Below are positions 24,331 through 35,867 of a DNA stretch of 64,000 nt, piece by piece. The position numbers and the translations under genes are program-made. The DNA comes from Phoronis australis (lineage: Eukaryota > Phoronida > Phoronidae): NCBI GenBank assembly GCA_002633005.1, contig NMRA01000825.1, forward strand, positions 36,657 to 100,656. Reading direction: 5' to 3'. Position 1 is the stretch's first letter; each line of letters starts with the position of its first letter. A model generated the notes under the pieces. The model searched no databases. It worked only from the letters and a program-made list of their open reading frames with translations, and was not told where the DNA came from.

Positions 24331-24390
24331 AGCCGTTGATATATAATTCCCACTGTCAACAAGAATTTACGCACGAAATTTACGCGCATA

Positions 24391-24548
24391 ACAGCGGTGG
24401 ATTTAGAGACGGGGCCAAGGTGGCCATGTTCCCCCTTNNNNNNNNNNNNNNNNNNNNNNNNNNNNNNNNNNNNNNNNNNNNNNNNNNNNNNNNNNNNNNN
24501 NNNCCCCCCCCCCCCCCAACTCAAAATCCTGGGTCCGCCCTCGTCTAA
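24391..24548. mobile_element. Short element with G/C homopolymer interior, broken by the assembly gap
   Basis: CAGCGGTGGATTTAGAGA at the left and the complement of AGGGCGGACCCAGGATTTT at the right look like imperfect terminal repeats. Inside are C-runs and the 66 Ns. The gap probably reflects an unsequenced homopolymer. Confidence 0.5.
24438..24503. other. Assembly gap (66 N)
   Basis: Undetermined bases flanked by C-runs. Translations across it are meaningless. Confidence 1.
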
Positions 24549-24990
24549 CGTAATTTACCAATTTGGTCAACGGTACGTGCCGCACCCACGAACCTCGCTT
24601 ACCAATCAAGTTCAAATCTCAACTGATATGTATATGAGTGAACGGTTCACGAAATAAGATTAACAGTGGTTGAGATAGAACATGTAGGAGGTAATGGAAT
24701 TTTTAATCAAACAAGTCTCAAATGGCAGGATTACAGTTTTCAAGTGACAGTTTATTGATTTCGTCACAGAGGTACATGTGTATAAATAAAAAGGATGCAG
24801 AACCCTGTTTTGATGATTTCAACCAATCCTCGATCTGTCATATTCTAATGAATCATTAACGTCAATCTTCCAAGTTAGAGACGGGAATCAACTAAAAACT
24901 CGTACTGGCTCCCTATAACAATATTGGACATTATTGTCCTTGGTGTTTTCCCACAATTGCCGTGTAATTCACTAAAAGCGTTGGTAACAC

Positions 24991-25060
24991 CTCGCTGGTT
25001 CGCGTGTCGCTAGGTGGACGGTAGCCAGCGCGCTGGCGAAGCACGTAGGGAACCAACGAG
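24991..25060. mobile_element. Third copy of the CTCGCTGGTTCCC MITE family
   Basis: CTCGCTGGTT and AACCAACGAG face each other with a GCCAGCGCGCTGGC hairpin between them, aligned to the 73-bp element at 13251. A clean target duplication was not seen. Confidence 0.75.
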
Positions 25061-27050
25061 AGGCCACACTTGACCCTTTAGCAGACTTTGAGAGGAGTTT
25101 CAAAGTTTTCGTCCAAACTTTTGAGGGTTGTAGAGAGTTACTGGGCATAATTTTGTTTCAGAGAACTGGTTTGGTATCCTTTAAGTACTTGATGTAACTA
25201 AAGTTAAATCAATTTAAAATTCGATTTTATTTTTTTCATGTTGTGTTTATGTACATGGTCATGAAAGCTGAATAAGACATATTACCATACTATAGATCAG
25301 TCACGATCGCCGACACCGCAACGAAACTGCCCAATCGCCACGTAGATACAACCGCTCAGTTTGCCGAATCTTTTTACACTTGAATAACGTTTACAAGAGG
25401 AAAAACGTTGTGACCTAATCTTTGGATTTTCATGAAGCGTGCCCCAAGTCAACGATTAACAACAGCCTTACGAAGATTGTTTAGTTCGCTCCGCCTGTAT
25501 GATGAGTAATGGATGGTCTAGCACTGTGTATGTCTTACTTAGCCCGGGCCCATACTTGACAAGAGTTAAAAATTATTGGAGGGCACAAACCGGCCAATTA
25601 GACTTCGGCAAATTTTACCCTCTTCCTACGCTACACCCCATGTTACGGACCATTTGCCAGTTTTGTAAAAAAAAACCCGGCCCGCCATCACTAAGATTAA
25701 GTGGGGGAACAAACCCCGGGGGGACAGCCATCACAACTAGATTGACCAGGTCTCAACAAAATTCGACAGGCAGCTCAACTCGTACCTATGTATCAGTGCT
25801 GGCTCTGTTGAAGATTTTATTATGGTCCAGCAGGGGGAACGTTCTAGTTAAACATATGGTTGCGGTTCCGGGGGACCAGCCTAGCCCTGCAGCTTCAGGG
25901 GTGACTGAGGACAAATGATGGACAAGGTAAACCAAAATGTACCTGTCCTCACACCGAGTACAATTACGCCGCCGGGGAGTTTAAATTTAGTTCCTGTCGG
26001 ACTTCATGGATTACTGTGTTACCTGAGTACGGATTAGTAAGACACCCAGATCTCATAGAAAGTGTTGACTGACATGATTTCGGTAACCTCTAGGTCGAGG
26101 TCATCATTTGTGACAGTCGTGAAATTCAAATGAAGAAGGCTTTTAGGCTACCCGAATCTTAAGGGATGACTTCGAGCTAGTCAACCCGGGTCTGGACGGT
26201 TAGGCACAGACACAATTCCTTCCACAACAGAGCAGCTTAAAATTCGTGATTCTCTATAGTACATGTTAGTTGGCGCAAGCCCAATCTCAATTGGCAACTG
26301 GAACACCACATGTGATTGTCATTGTTGGTCTAGTTTATCGTAACTCCCTGTAACTGGCTGTTTCATCACTTGTTCCGTGGCCTACCTATAGACAGCCGCT
26401 ATGTTCACTATCTTCTGATGATCGTGTTTGAATAAATGTCAACGGAACATGTCAAGCCGATTTGAAGCCGTTGTCGTTTTTACTAATAATATAGAGACCT
26501 TTCAAGCAACGATACCAATTTAAATTATGAAGATGCAGTCTCCGATAGAAAACCGTGAATATTTAGTTGTACTAAGCGCCACCTGGTGACTTCCCAAACA
26601 ACAGTGCGCAAGTTTAATTAGGAAAACTTAAAAACAAGTGTGAACATGTGCAAGCTCTAGTAATTCCAAACACTACACAATCCTTATTTGCTAATGAAAT
26701 AAATAGATAAAAACTTACCATTTTTTATTAGGGCAATGGCGAAATGTTACCAATGAAAATCGAGAACGTTTACATAACGAACCTAATGTAAACTAAGTCT
26801 CTATTTTGATAAGGGCACAGTTTTCAAATGTGTTAATTGGATAATGCCATTAAGTCAAAAGAGCTTACAATCAAGATAAAAAATGACATTTATTATCTAA
26901 CAAAGACAGAAAAATGGAGATTTAGGGAACATAAGGGAGTCCCTAATTGATGTGTTTCACGCAACCACACACAACTAAATTCTGTGATTAGGTATTGAAA
27001 GCACAACCTTTAAAATAAAAGAATAAAACGAAATAAGTATATTTTAGATT
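25061..27050. other. Downstream flank of RPS6, no gene recognised
   Basis: The only longer frame (25499-25918, plus, 139 codons) has no family motif or splice support. Sequence at about 26556-26700 is a diverged copy of 30268-30475 inside RPS6, and 26775-26970 resembles the MITE at 14209. Confidence 0.45.
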
Positions 27051-27056
27051 TTTATT
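27051..27056 (-). terminator. Polyadenylation signal of RPS6
   Basis: AATAAA on the minus strand lies 27 bp past the RPS6 stop, giving the very short 3' UTR typical of ribosomal protein genes. Confidence 0.75.
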
Positions 27057-27083
27057 CATTTTTTCAAGAGGTGATGCACATAT

Positions 27084-30000
27084 TTATTTCTTGGAGGTGG
27101 ACTCTCTCATGGAGCTCCTCGACTGTGATGCCGATCGCTTCCTCTCCTGCCGACGTTCTTTTGCCTCCTTATTCCTCTGTGCCAATAGCTTGTGGTACTC
27201 TGCGGCGTCCTCGCGCTGCTTCTTGGCACGTTGGTTCTTCAACAAGAGACGGTGCCTCTTGCGTTGTAGAACCACCGGTGTCACTAGACGCTGGATCTTG
27301 GGGGCTTTTGACCTGGGCTTCTTTCCTGGAAACAGCACGGCACTGACTCTCAATACATTCACACAAGTTTATGCAAGAACAGAAATGCCATTTGTTTGGA
27401 ACCACTTCTCAATTGTTTGGACATTCTTTAAAGGTCATTTTCAGGCTTTCTGATTATTAGCGCTTTTAGAACAATGACTTCGCCTTAGTCTGAGCTAGTC
27501 AACTGACATGAAAGTTTGCACAAATTTATGGTGTACTATAAAACCGATGAAACCAGATTTTAATGTACTTCTCGACAATGGCGACATGGATGGCAAACTG
27601 TTTTAAAATGGACTTCCATGGCTCATGGCTTTGTTGTTTGATAGTTAATCCATATTCTGAGACATGGTTCCCAGCCCATGGCAGTAATATAAAGTTCAAA
27701 TATAAAGTCACCCGCAGGTAAGTTTTACTAGTAATTCCTATTCAAAACAAGAATGACATAGTTGCACAAAACAAATGAATATCAGGATATTGTTGGTGAA
27801 TGTTTGGCATTTGAACGCATGGATTACAGATTTGTTCAGTCACTGAATATTCATATAATATATGAAGACAAAAACAAATCACAGTCCCAACAATGTTTTT
27901 CAGATGTAAAATTGCTACTGTACCTTTAAGATGTGCACATACAAGGGCTAGCTTCCTGTTCCTAGAAGCATAGCTGGAGATTATGCAAACACTTGAGTAC
28001 TTCAAAATATGCATTATTTGATATAGATGTGTGGGTCCACTTCCTTATGTGACATTCGAGAGGAAAATTGCCATTAAAAGTGGTTGTGACCTTTGTGGAG
28101 TCTTCATATTTCATAAGATATCATTTCAACGCTTTATTTTCAAAGTGTAAAAGTAAATAAGGGCTGTTTCAGCAAAATCTGTGTAGGATGGGGGGGAAGG
28201 CAACCGAAATAAAAATTTATGGGTGGTTGCGTTTGATTTAAATTCAAAATGGCTGGTGGTCGTACTTCAAAAAAATAAAAATTTACAGGTCGTCGCTGTT
28301 TCATTGGGCCATAAATGTTTGATGGTGGGTAATTTTAGTAAATTTTATAAACAATCCGCACAGAATCAAAAACTGAAACAAAAATGCAACTTGCAAACAG
28401 CTCCGACTTTTTCACTCCCTCCGATCTCCTCATCAGCATGCCCATAACACCATTTAACCACAGGTGCTCAAATTTCTCAATGGTTAATAACCATAAATAA
28501 GAAACATATGTTTTCTTAGTAATGAATGACGTTAGTGGTGATGGAGAAACAGATAAACTCAAGCGTCTGTGCAGTCAACCACAAGAACAAAAAAAATTAC
28601 GGGTGGTAGGCCGTAGAAATAAATGAAAAATATGGGTGGTGGGTGCGAAATAAGGTGCCTTCCCCCCTCCCATACAGATTTTACTGGAACAGCCCTAATA
28701 TATTATTCAGATTTGTTTTTGTCTTTCATTACAAATTGCCAATTCTCGCTGTTGTCTGCTGAGGTCAAGGTCACTGAATTTATGAGTTCAATATGCTTCA
28801 AACAGACAGTTATTAAATAGGATTTAGCTCGCCCAGCACAGCATTAGGCTGCAAATTCAAATCCAATCTAAGGCTCGTGCCAATAATGTCCCTTTCAACT
28901 GGGCATCGTTCATATGCCTTTTGTCCATTCTCAAAAGTTTTCATTCCATGTCAACTGAATGCACGTCAACGTCCAAAGCTTTATAATAGAAAAGTTACGT
29001 TTCACTTACACAATTCTTTAGAAATTTGTTCCTCAGTTAAATGAACATTGTTCGTTTTACGCGCTGCCAAAATGCATTTCTGGNACGGACGCCGCCCGGA
29101 CGGACGGACAGAGATGACGGCATAATGCGTCCACATATAAATATGTGGGCGCATAAAAATTACGGGTGGTAGGCTGAAGAAATAAATGAAAAATATGGGT
29201 GGTGGGTGCGAAAAAAAGGTGCCTTCCCCCCTCCCATACAGATTTTACTGGAACAGCCCTAATATATTATTCAGATTTGTTTTTGTCTTTCATTACAAAT
29301 TGCCAATTCTCGCTGTTGTCTGCCAGACGTTTGCTGAGTCAAGGTCACTGAATTTATGAGTTTATTTATGCTTCAAACAGACAGTTATTAAGTAGGATTT
29401 AGCTCGCCCAGCACAGTATTAGGCTGCAAATTCAAATCCAATCTAAGGCTCGTGCCAATAATGTCCCTTTCAACTGGGCATCGTTCATATGCCTTTTGTC
29501 CATTCTCAAAAGTTTTCATTCCATGTCAACTGAATGCACGTCAACGTCCAAAGCTTCATAATAGAAAAGTCACGTTTCACTTACACAGTTCTTTAGAAAT
29601 TTGTTCCTCAGTTAAATGAACATTGTTCGTTTTACGCGCTGCCAAAATGCATTTCTGGGATTAAAGTTGACCAGAGCTACAAAATCAAGTCTGGTGCATG
29701 GTAAATTTTTCTAGAAATCGGTAATTCTCATCGACTGAAAAATTCATGTATATTGGAGTATTTCGCAATTTATGGAGTTGGATTTCTCTCCGCCGACACA
29801 GCACAGCGACTGGCTGCAACCGCCTGCATTTCAGGTTCAAGTCCGCATTCCACCTGATAACTAAGTACCACTTTTCTCGCCAGTAATGCCCCTTTTAAGT
29901 GTTTCACACTCACATGCATGCCACTAAACCTGCATGTAGACAGACAAGCCTAAGTGCAGACCCGTGACCTTACCTTCCTTGGCCGGACATGGTCTCCTGA

Positions 30001-33000
30001 CCACATACTGACGGACGTCGTCCTCTTTCTGCAGGTTGAACAATTTCCTGATCTTGCTGGCTCTCTTGGGACCTAGCTGCCGAGGCACAGTCTTGTCAGT
30101 CAGGCCAGGGATGTCTTGTTCGCCTGCAATGGCAAACAGGGACATACATGAACGAATGTAAATCTAAGATGAAGGAGGAAAGCTGACATTTTTTAATGTT
30201 ATTTAAACTAAAAATAGAAATAAGCAGTTATCCAAGACATATTTTAAAGATGCTATATCTCATTAAAACTGTGAATATTTAATTTGTAGCAAGCACCACC
30301 CATTGACTTCCTGGAGAACTGTGTGTACAAGTGGTCAGGAAAAGAAACAATTGGTAAATAAATTGCAGTTTTAAAGAAAACACCACAACTGATACACTTA
30401 AAAACAAGTGTGTACATACAAAACCCTAGTAATTCCAAATATTATGCAATCGTTATTTACTGGAGAACCCAGGGTTCTTTGTGAATTAATACTTAATTTG
30501 CATAGTCACATTTTAATGAGACTACACATCTCTAACCTTGATTACATGATCTTTTCTAATGGCCCAAGATAAACATGTATGCCACATTGGTGAAATGACA
30601 TAGTTGGTGTCCCCGTCTCCAATAGATTGTAGTTAGACCATGATCATTTGAGAGACGATTGTTGTTTACTCAGTGAATTGAAATGCAGACAAAACACAAC
30701 TACGCCACTTCCCTGAATATGATGTGCTTGGACATGAAATTTACCAAGGACAAAGTCGTTGTCCCAACTTAATTATCTCTTAACTACAAATCAAGATATA
30801 CTTTTAATCTTAATTAGCATTGTCCTTGCTCCAATTAACTCCTGTATGAAAAAACAACACCACTGAAGAAAATTGAACTGCACTTAAACTAGCGCAAAAG
30901 CGTCAAAAAGACCGACACAAATGCAATCCAAATCTTCTTGGTGTAAAAGCACTCAACAATTTGCCATAAAGATGGGTAAAAAACTGCAACATAGTGAATG
31001 CAAATAATGGCGTGGAAAATATCCCAATTTGTCAAAATTTCAAACCATTCCAAATTTTCTTCGATTATGAGAAGGCCATTTGCAATTTGATCCTGGTCCA
31101 ATCGGAGACTTCAAAGCATCGAACACAGCGCACACACACCTTTCCTAACGACGACCAGATTGAGAACGCTCAGATTGGAATCGACAATGCAACCCCGGAC
31201 GGACTTCCTCCGGCGTTCGCCCGTTCGTCGTGGTCGATAACAGTTGTGGTTCTTGTTGAGCAGGAGGCGAACACGGCCTGTGGTGAGCACGCCCTGCTTC
31301 ATGGGGAAACCCTGCTTGTCGTTGCCACCGGAGATGCGTACTACGTAGCCCTAGTAACACAAACAAAATGACGCATTAGTCTAAGAAGTATCCTGTAACT
31401 TTGAAGGGTCTCATACATCCCAATTACCATTATATGGTATTCATAGCATTCAAGTGCTAGACTGTGTACAGCAAACACAAATTACATGGTATCACATTGA
31501 TCAGTACTGTATTGTATTGCGTCCTCTTCTTATTTATTACTGTCTTTAGTCTTATCCTTTACTAATCATTTACATATATATTTTACTTTGTTGTTTGTAA
31601 GCTATTATCCAAGTACATCTTTGCCGACTACCCAATTGTATAATTCTAGTTTTATGTGATGTAAAATCAAACTCTCATCCCAGAATTTTTAAGTTACAAT
31701 CCATTTTAATCTAATGGTGCCATAATTCCATAGCTTTTCTAACATATGTTTGGTAAACAGCTTGAGAACTGAAAGAAGCATTAAAGCAAATCTGAATCCT
31801 AATCACGTCATGCATCATTTAACACTATCAAAGGGTAAGTGCAGGTGATACATACCACAGTTTGTGCAAGCAAGTCTCAAAACATGGCACAAGTTGTTTT
31901 GTGGTATCAAATGCCTTAGTCAAATTCTCTTGAAGACACATCAACAGTTATGCCACACCTTATAAAAGGAGTTTATAAAGGACTTGGAATGATCAATGAC
32001 AAAAACGGAAAGATTTTTCAGGTGATGTATCGTTCCACAAATAGGCTTGTGTGAAAGAAATATTTTGGGTTTTAGTGGAAATGAATGTTTTGCATGAATG
32101 AAGTCAAAATAATAACAAAAAGAGTAAATGGAAATAAAATAAGAGGAAATCAAAATCAAAATCGAGGAAATCTTTTTAAAGAGGAAAATTCCAAGCCCTG
32201 TATTTATTAACAAGGCTTTAAACCCACCGCCAATTTATAGCATTACAAAATCACTTTCAAATTGTTCCTCTATCAAAATGGAGGTCATTTCATGCGTCGA
32301 CCATGCGAGCTGTCAGTTCTTTGCAAGCCCAAAAATCCCTTGACTTCTGAGTTAAGGAACAAGTCATGACCCAATTTCAAATGACCAAGAAGTCTCAATC
32401 AAAAACTTCCCTTCACAGACAAAACACAGGGTTCCAGTAATTTTAACTTTTCATAATGGGACGTACAAGTTGATCCATTGGAAATGGAATCTTGGTGTAA
32501 AATGGATAACCCGCAGCTGAAAACAAGACTCCTGCACTTTCACAACTAACCAGCCCAAAAAACACCAACCCCAACCTTTAAAACACAAACCCCAACCTTT
32601 AAAACACAAACCCCTAACTTTTAAAACACAGACTCCAGGGATCAGATGTATGGCCCACTTTAAATGCTAGTTTGTTAGTGTGTTGAATCAACGGTTACAG
32701 TACTTGTAACAAACCAACACCCTGTATAACATACACTGGCTGACCTAGTGGTTACAGTACTTGTAACAAACCAACACCCTGTATAAAATACACTGGCTGA
32801 CCAAGTGGTTACAGTACTTGTAACAAACCAATCCCCTATATGCAGTACACTGGCTGACCTCGTTGTGACAATCCAGTCATGTGCGGGTTCACGCAAGCCG
32901 AGGTACTTACCTTCCACTCATCACCCAAGCTCTCCGCTGACACTTCTGCAGCCATACGCTTCTCATAAAACGCTCGCAGCTTTAGGTCATCAGTTACTTC

Positions 33001-35719
33001 AAGTAGCTTCTGAGCCCCTGTAGCTGGATATGAGATGTTCAACTGTATAAGAGAAAACAGAGTGCCATTATCACAATTAAGCCTATCCAATACATCACAA
33101 CTTCTTAACACAGCATTAACAGACATACTATGTACCCTAGAACATTACCCAGTGTTCCCCTCAACCTCGACAACCCACTAACAAATTTGGATATTGTTGC
33201 ATCAAGTTTTTTGTAAACTATCAAATTGCGTTTTAATATGTGAAAAGTAATAAATAACACAATGGTATATGAATAACCTGTGGTTGACTTATTTTCTCCA
33301 AAAAAAAAAACGCTGTAGCTCTGCACTACCAATAAATAACGCTGTAGCTCTACATTACCAATAAATAACGCTGTAGCTCTACATTACCAATAAATAATGC
33401 TGTAGTTCTACATTACCAATAACTTGCTGCATGTCATGTGTACAGTTTATTAAATCAGGAAAACGGACACTTTCACAAAGATTGAGAAACCAATTGAACA
33501 TGTCCCCTGCAAAACTACAATCGATTTATTCATGGCCAGCCTGTAAAATGAGATGATTGTATTCCTCACTTTTGGTCATTATTAACCAAACATCAGAATC
33601 GTGGCATATGCTAGTGAAATATGGAAATTCCATATGAAATCTCCAATTGCGAGAAAAAAGTGAGATTCTACAAATTTTGTCCACTTTTTTTCCAAACAGT
33701 TCTTCGTTCCGTTGCCCAAATCAGCAACTGGCCATTTTTACACTGTTCACGTCTGGAGATACGACACTTGGTTGCAGGAGTATTTGTGCTCAAGCTAGGA
33801 AGAGCCATCAACAGCCTCCTAAGGTGCAATTCTATGTACAAAAGGTACTTATACCAACAATACTTTGATGGCTTAATCAGTGTAAGTCGTAATTCGCAGA
33901 AAAGCTTCTTCCTTATGGACATGGGATGAGCAACAAGGGACAGCATTTCACCATTTTCAATAAATATTTAAAATTGTGATCATTTGACCACTTTTCAATG
34001 AAATTCTCAGAAGTAATACTTTTTCACAAATTTAGAGCTTGAAAACAACTCCTTTTTTGCGGATTCTTGTCAGCGGATGCCAGCATACCAAGGCCACCAT
34101 AAGAATAACAACCATTGGGATCGTAGCTCAGGCCCAGGATCACTGGGTCTTGGTCAGTTTGAACTTATGAAGAGCGACGCTCTGCAGAATGTGGGTATCG
34201 GTAGAATAGTTCAGTTTTTGGCCACCAGATGACCCCTTTCATTCAACATGAGGTTAAAATATTAAAGGGAACCGGGTAGAATAATTTTCATGTATTCTTG
34301 AAACGACAACAATGCGAGGAATCGCACGATACAAAACTTGTGTGCCCAAGACAATGTCGTCATATTGCAAACAACTGCCATGAAACTGTCCCGATGCAGT
34401 GAAACTCTCATGATTCGAGAACCTGCTTCTACTCTCTCTAGTAGTCTAGTTCTAATCTAAGCCTACAGAACTGTCGAACGCAAGTGTTAACCACAGGCGT
34501 CATCAGCTTCTGATCATCCCCAATACATTACATGTAATACTACAAGGTACGACACTCGGGACAAGGAATTCCACGGGTGCTTAACTTCAACCGTCCATAT
34601 CAAATACAAAACTCAATAAATTTACACAAAACAGAATTTCAACAAACCATTAGCACTTGTTCTTTCTTCTACCATTCACAGTGTCCTGCTCCAGCGAGAT
34701 CGCAACAAATTCGCAGTCAAAGCATAAAAATGTTCCCAAAAAGCCCACACATCAGTTGACCTTTGATGGTTCAAGGTCAAGGGACGGTACGGCAATTACC
34801 GATTTGTCACGGAAGGTTATGAAATCGTCTGGCTAAGTGCGGAAAATTTGAAAAACACAGAATTAGAAGTTGGGTTCATCAGTGCCCGTTTTTATATGAT
34901 CTATTATCATACTAGACAGTGATACTTTGATAAACTTTAATATAATGTCCTCGCAACTCATAGGCATGAAGTCAGGGATTTGTTTACAGTAGTCGTAGTT
35001 TTTCTCCTGGCGGCTAAGTGTGGAGTTATCGATGTCGTGACACTCCATGAGAAATCGGCACTTACCGTACCGTCCCTTGACCCCTTCACCTTAACCTATC
35101 AAAGGAGGACTGATGCATGGACTTTTTAGGAACATTTTTGTGCTTTGACCATGAATTTGTTGCGATCTCGTTGGAGCAAGACACAGTGAATGGTATTAGA
35201 AGAACAATATGGTTTGTTGAAACCCTGTTTTTGTGTAAATTTATTGAGTTTTGTGTTTGATATGGGCGTCTGAAGTGAAGCAGCCGTGGAATTACTTGTC
35301 CCGAGTGTCACACCTTAGTATACATAGTGTATTGGGGACGTTCAGAAGCTGAGGACGCTAGTGACTGGTGTAAACTAGCCAAGCGAACAAGAACCAATCT
35401 AGCGAGGGTCGTAAAACGGACATGAAGGGCCCCGATAAAATTACTGATACGATTTCACGACTGACATTCACTGAAATTACAGTTTGTATCAGTAAAACCG
35501 GAGGTAGCATTTGCTGGAATATTGAATTTCACGGAGGCAGACATGACCGAATTAGAAGAACAGCACGCATTAAATCTGAGGCATCCCGGGTGTAAGGACA
35601 TTATTTTTACAATTCATCGAGAAAAATCAAAACCACATTCTATAAGTATGATTTAGAGGCATTTATTACAAAATTGAGTCCAGGATAAACGGCAACATTC
35701 CACAATATATTACCTTCAT
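27084..35719 (-). CDS. RPS6: 40S ribosomal protein S6, complete, five exons
   Basis: RPS6 is a component of the small ribosomal subunit and a classic target of S6 kinase. Exons read right to left: 35719-35714 (ATGAAG only), 33042-32911, 31350-31140, 30123-29974 and 27325-27084 (stop TAA 27084-27086). All borders are AG/GT with consistent phases. The product is 246 residues; human RPS6 has 249. Diagnostic stretches include [55 protein letters not shown] and the Lys/Arg-rich helix. The two-codon first exon (MK) matches my recollection of the vertebrate gene. The C-terminus keeps basophilic serines ([10 protein letters not shown]) in a rearranged order. The start lies head to head with SFI1. Confidence 0.97.
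28161..28696. mobile_element. Harbinger-type MITE in RPS6 intron 4
   Basis: GGGCTGTTTCAGCAAAATCT at the left and the complement of AGATTTTACTGGAACAGCCC at the right extend to inverted repeats of about 45 bp, including a G-run. TAA flanks both ends, as expected for PIF/Harbinger insertion. No transposase frame is present. The right end recurs at about 29252 in the duplicated block. Confidence 0.75.
28594..29657. repeat. Roughly 490-bp direct duplication on both sides of a single N
   Basis: 28594-29083 and about 29157-29657 are near-identical, differing by a few substitutions and small indels. Copy one stops exactly at the N (29084). The 70 bp between them (ACGGACGCCGCC... to GGGCGCATAA) belongs to another repeat. 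This may be a collapsed or duplicated haplotype rather than a true duplication. Both copies hold a tRNA-like GCAAATTCAAATCC segment. Confidence 0.9.
31935..32215 (-). repeat. Dispersed repeat, copy 1 (RPS6 intron 2)
   Basis: On the minus strand this matches the plus strand at 59170-59440. Translations of both share ISSYxxS, IFLSHxxxICGTI and HLK..xxFVIxHSK. The similarity follows the nucleotides and neither copy starts or ends like a gene, so it is treated as a repeat fragment. Confidence 0.7.
32690..32870. repeat. 57-bp tandem repeat, three copies, RPS6 intron 2
   Basis: GGTTACAGTACTTGTAACAA plus ACCAACACCCTGTATAAC and ACACTGGCTGACC repeats three times, ending about 40 bp before the donor-side border of exon 2. 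Confidence 0.93.
33308..33421. repeat. 29-bp tandem repeat, four copies, RPS6 intron 1
   Basis: Units of CGCTGTAGCTCTACATTACC plus AATAAATAA, with one or two substitutions per copy. Confidence 0.93.
34480..35385. mobile_element. Large foldback element in RPS6 intron 1
   Basis: About 340-bp arms (about 34480-34820 and 35040-35385) are imperfect reverse complements. The outer ends read GCGTCATCAGCTTCTGA and, on the other strand, GCGTCCTCAGCTTCTGA. The spacer is about 220 bp. No coding capacity was seen. Confidence 0.85.
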
Positions 35720-35867
35720 TTTCGACGATGTCGAACTACTACCGGAAGGACATTAAAAGAGGAAGTCTCTCGAGATGTCACGAGATTTCATGCGGCGCGA
35801 GTGTTTGAGAGGCTGAACAACTAAACAGTGTTTGTATATCGTTTGATGATTAATTTGTGACCACGTT
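35720..35867. promoter_or_regulatory. Shared divergent promoter of RPS6 and SFI1
   Basis: Only 148 bp separate the two start codons. On the RPS6 strand a C-led pyrimidine tract, CTTCCTCTTTT (35765-35755), fits a 5' TOP start about 40 bp before the ATG. The stretch is GC-richer than the neighbouring introns and shows no obvious TATA box. Confidence 0.7.

Noticed and set aside
25499-25918. 139-codon plus-strand open frame
   Set aside because: No recognisable motif, no splice partners, and composition does not resemble the exons in the window; treated as chance.
27526-28014. Minus-strand open frames within RPS6 intron 4
   Set aside because: Short, without family features; RPS6 splicing across this region is clear.
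34050-34160. Minus-strand peptide resembling a WD40 fragment ([19 protein letters not shown])
   Set aside because: Too short, preceded in frame by a stop, and without splice borders; could be a repeat or a tiny relic.
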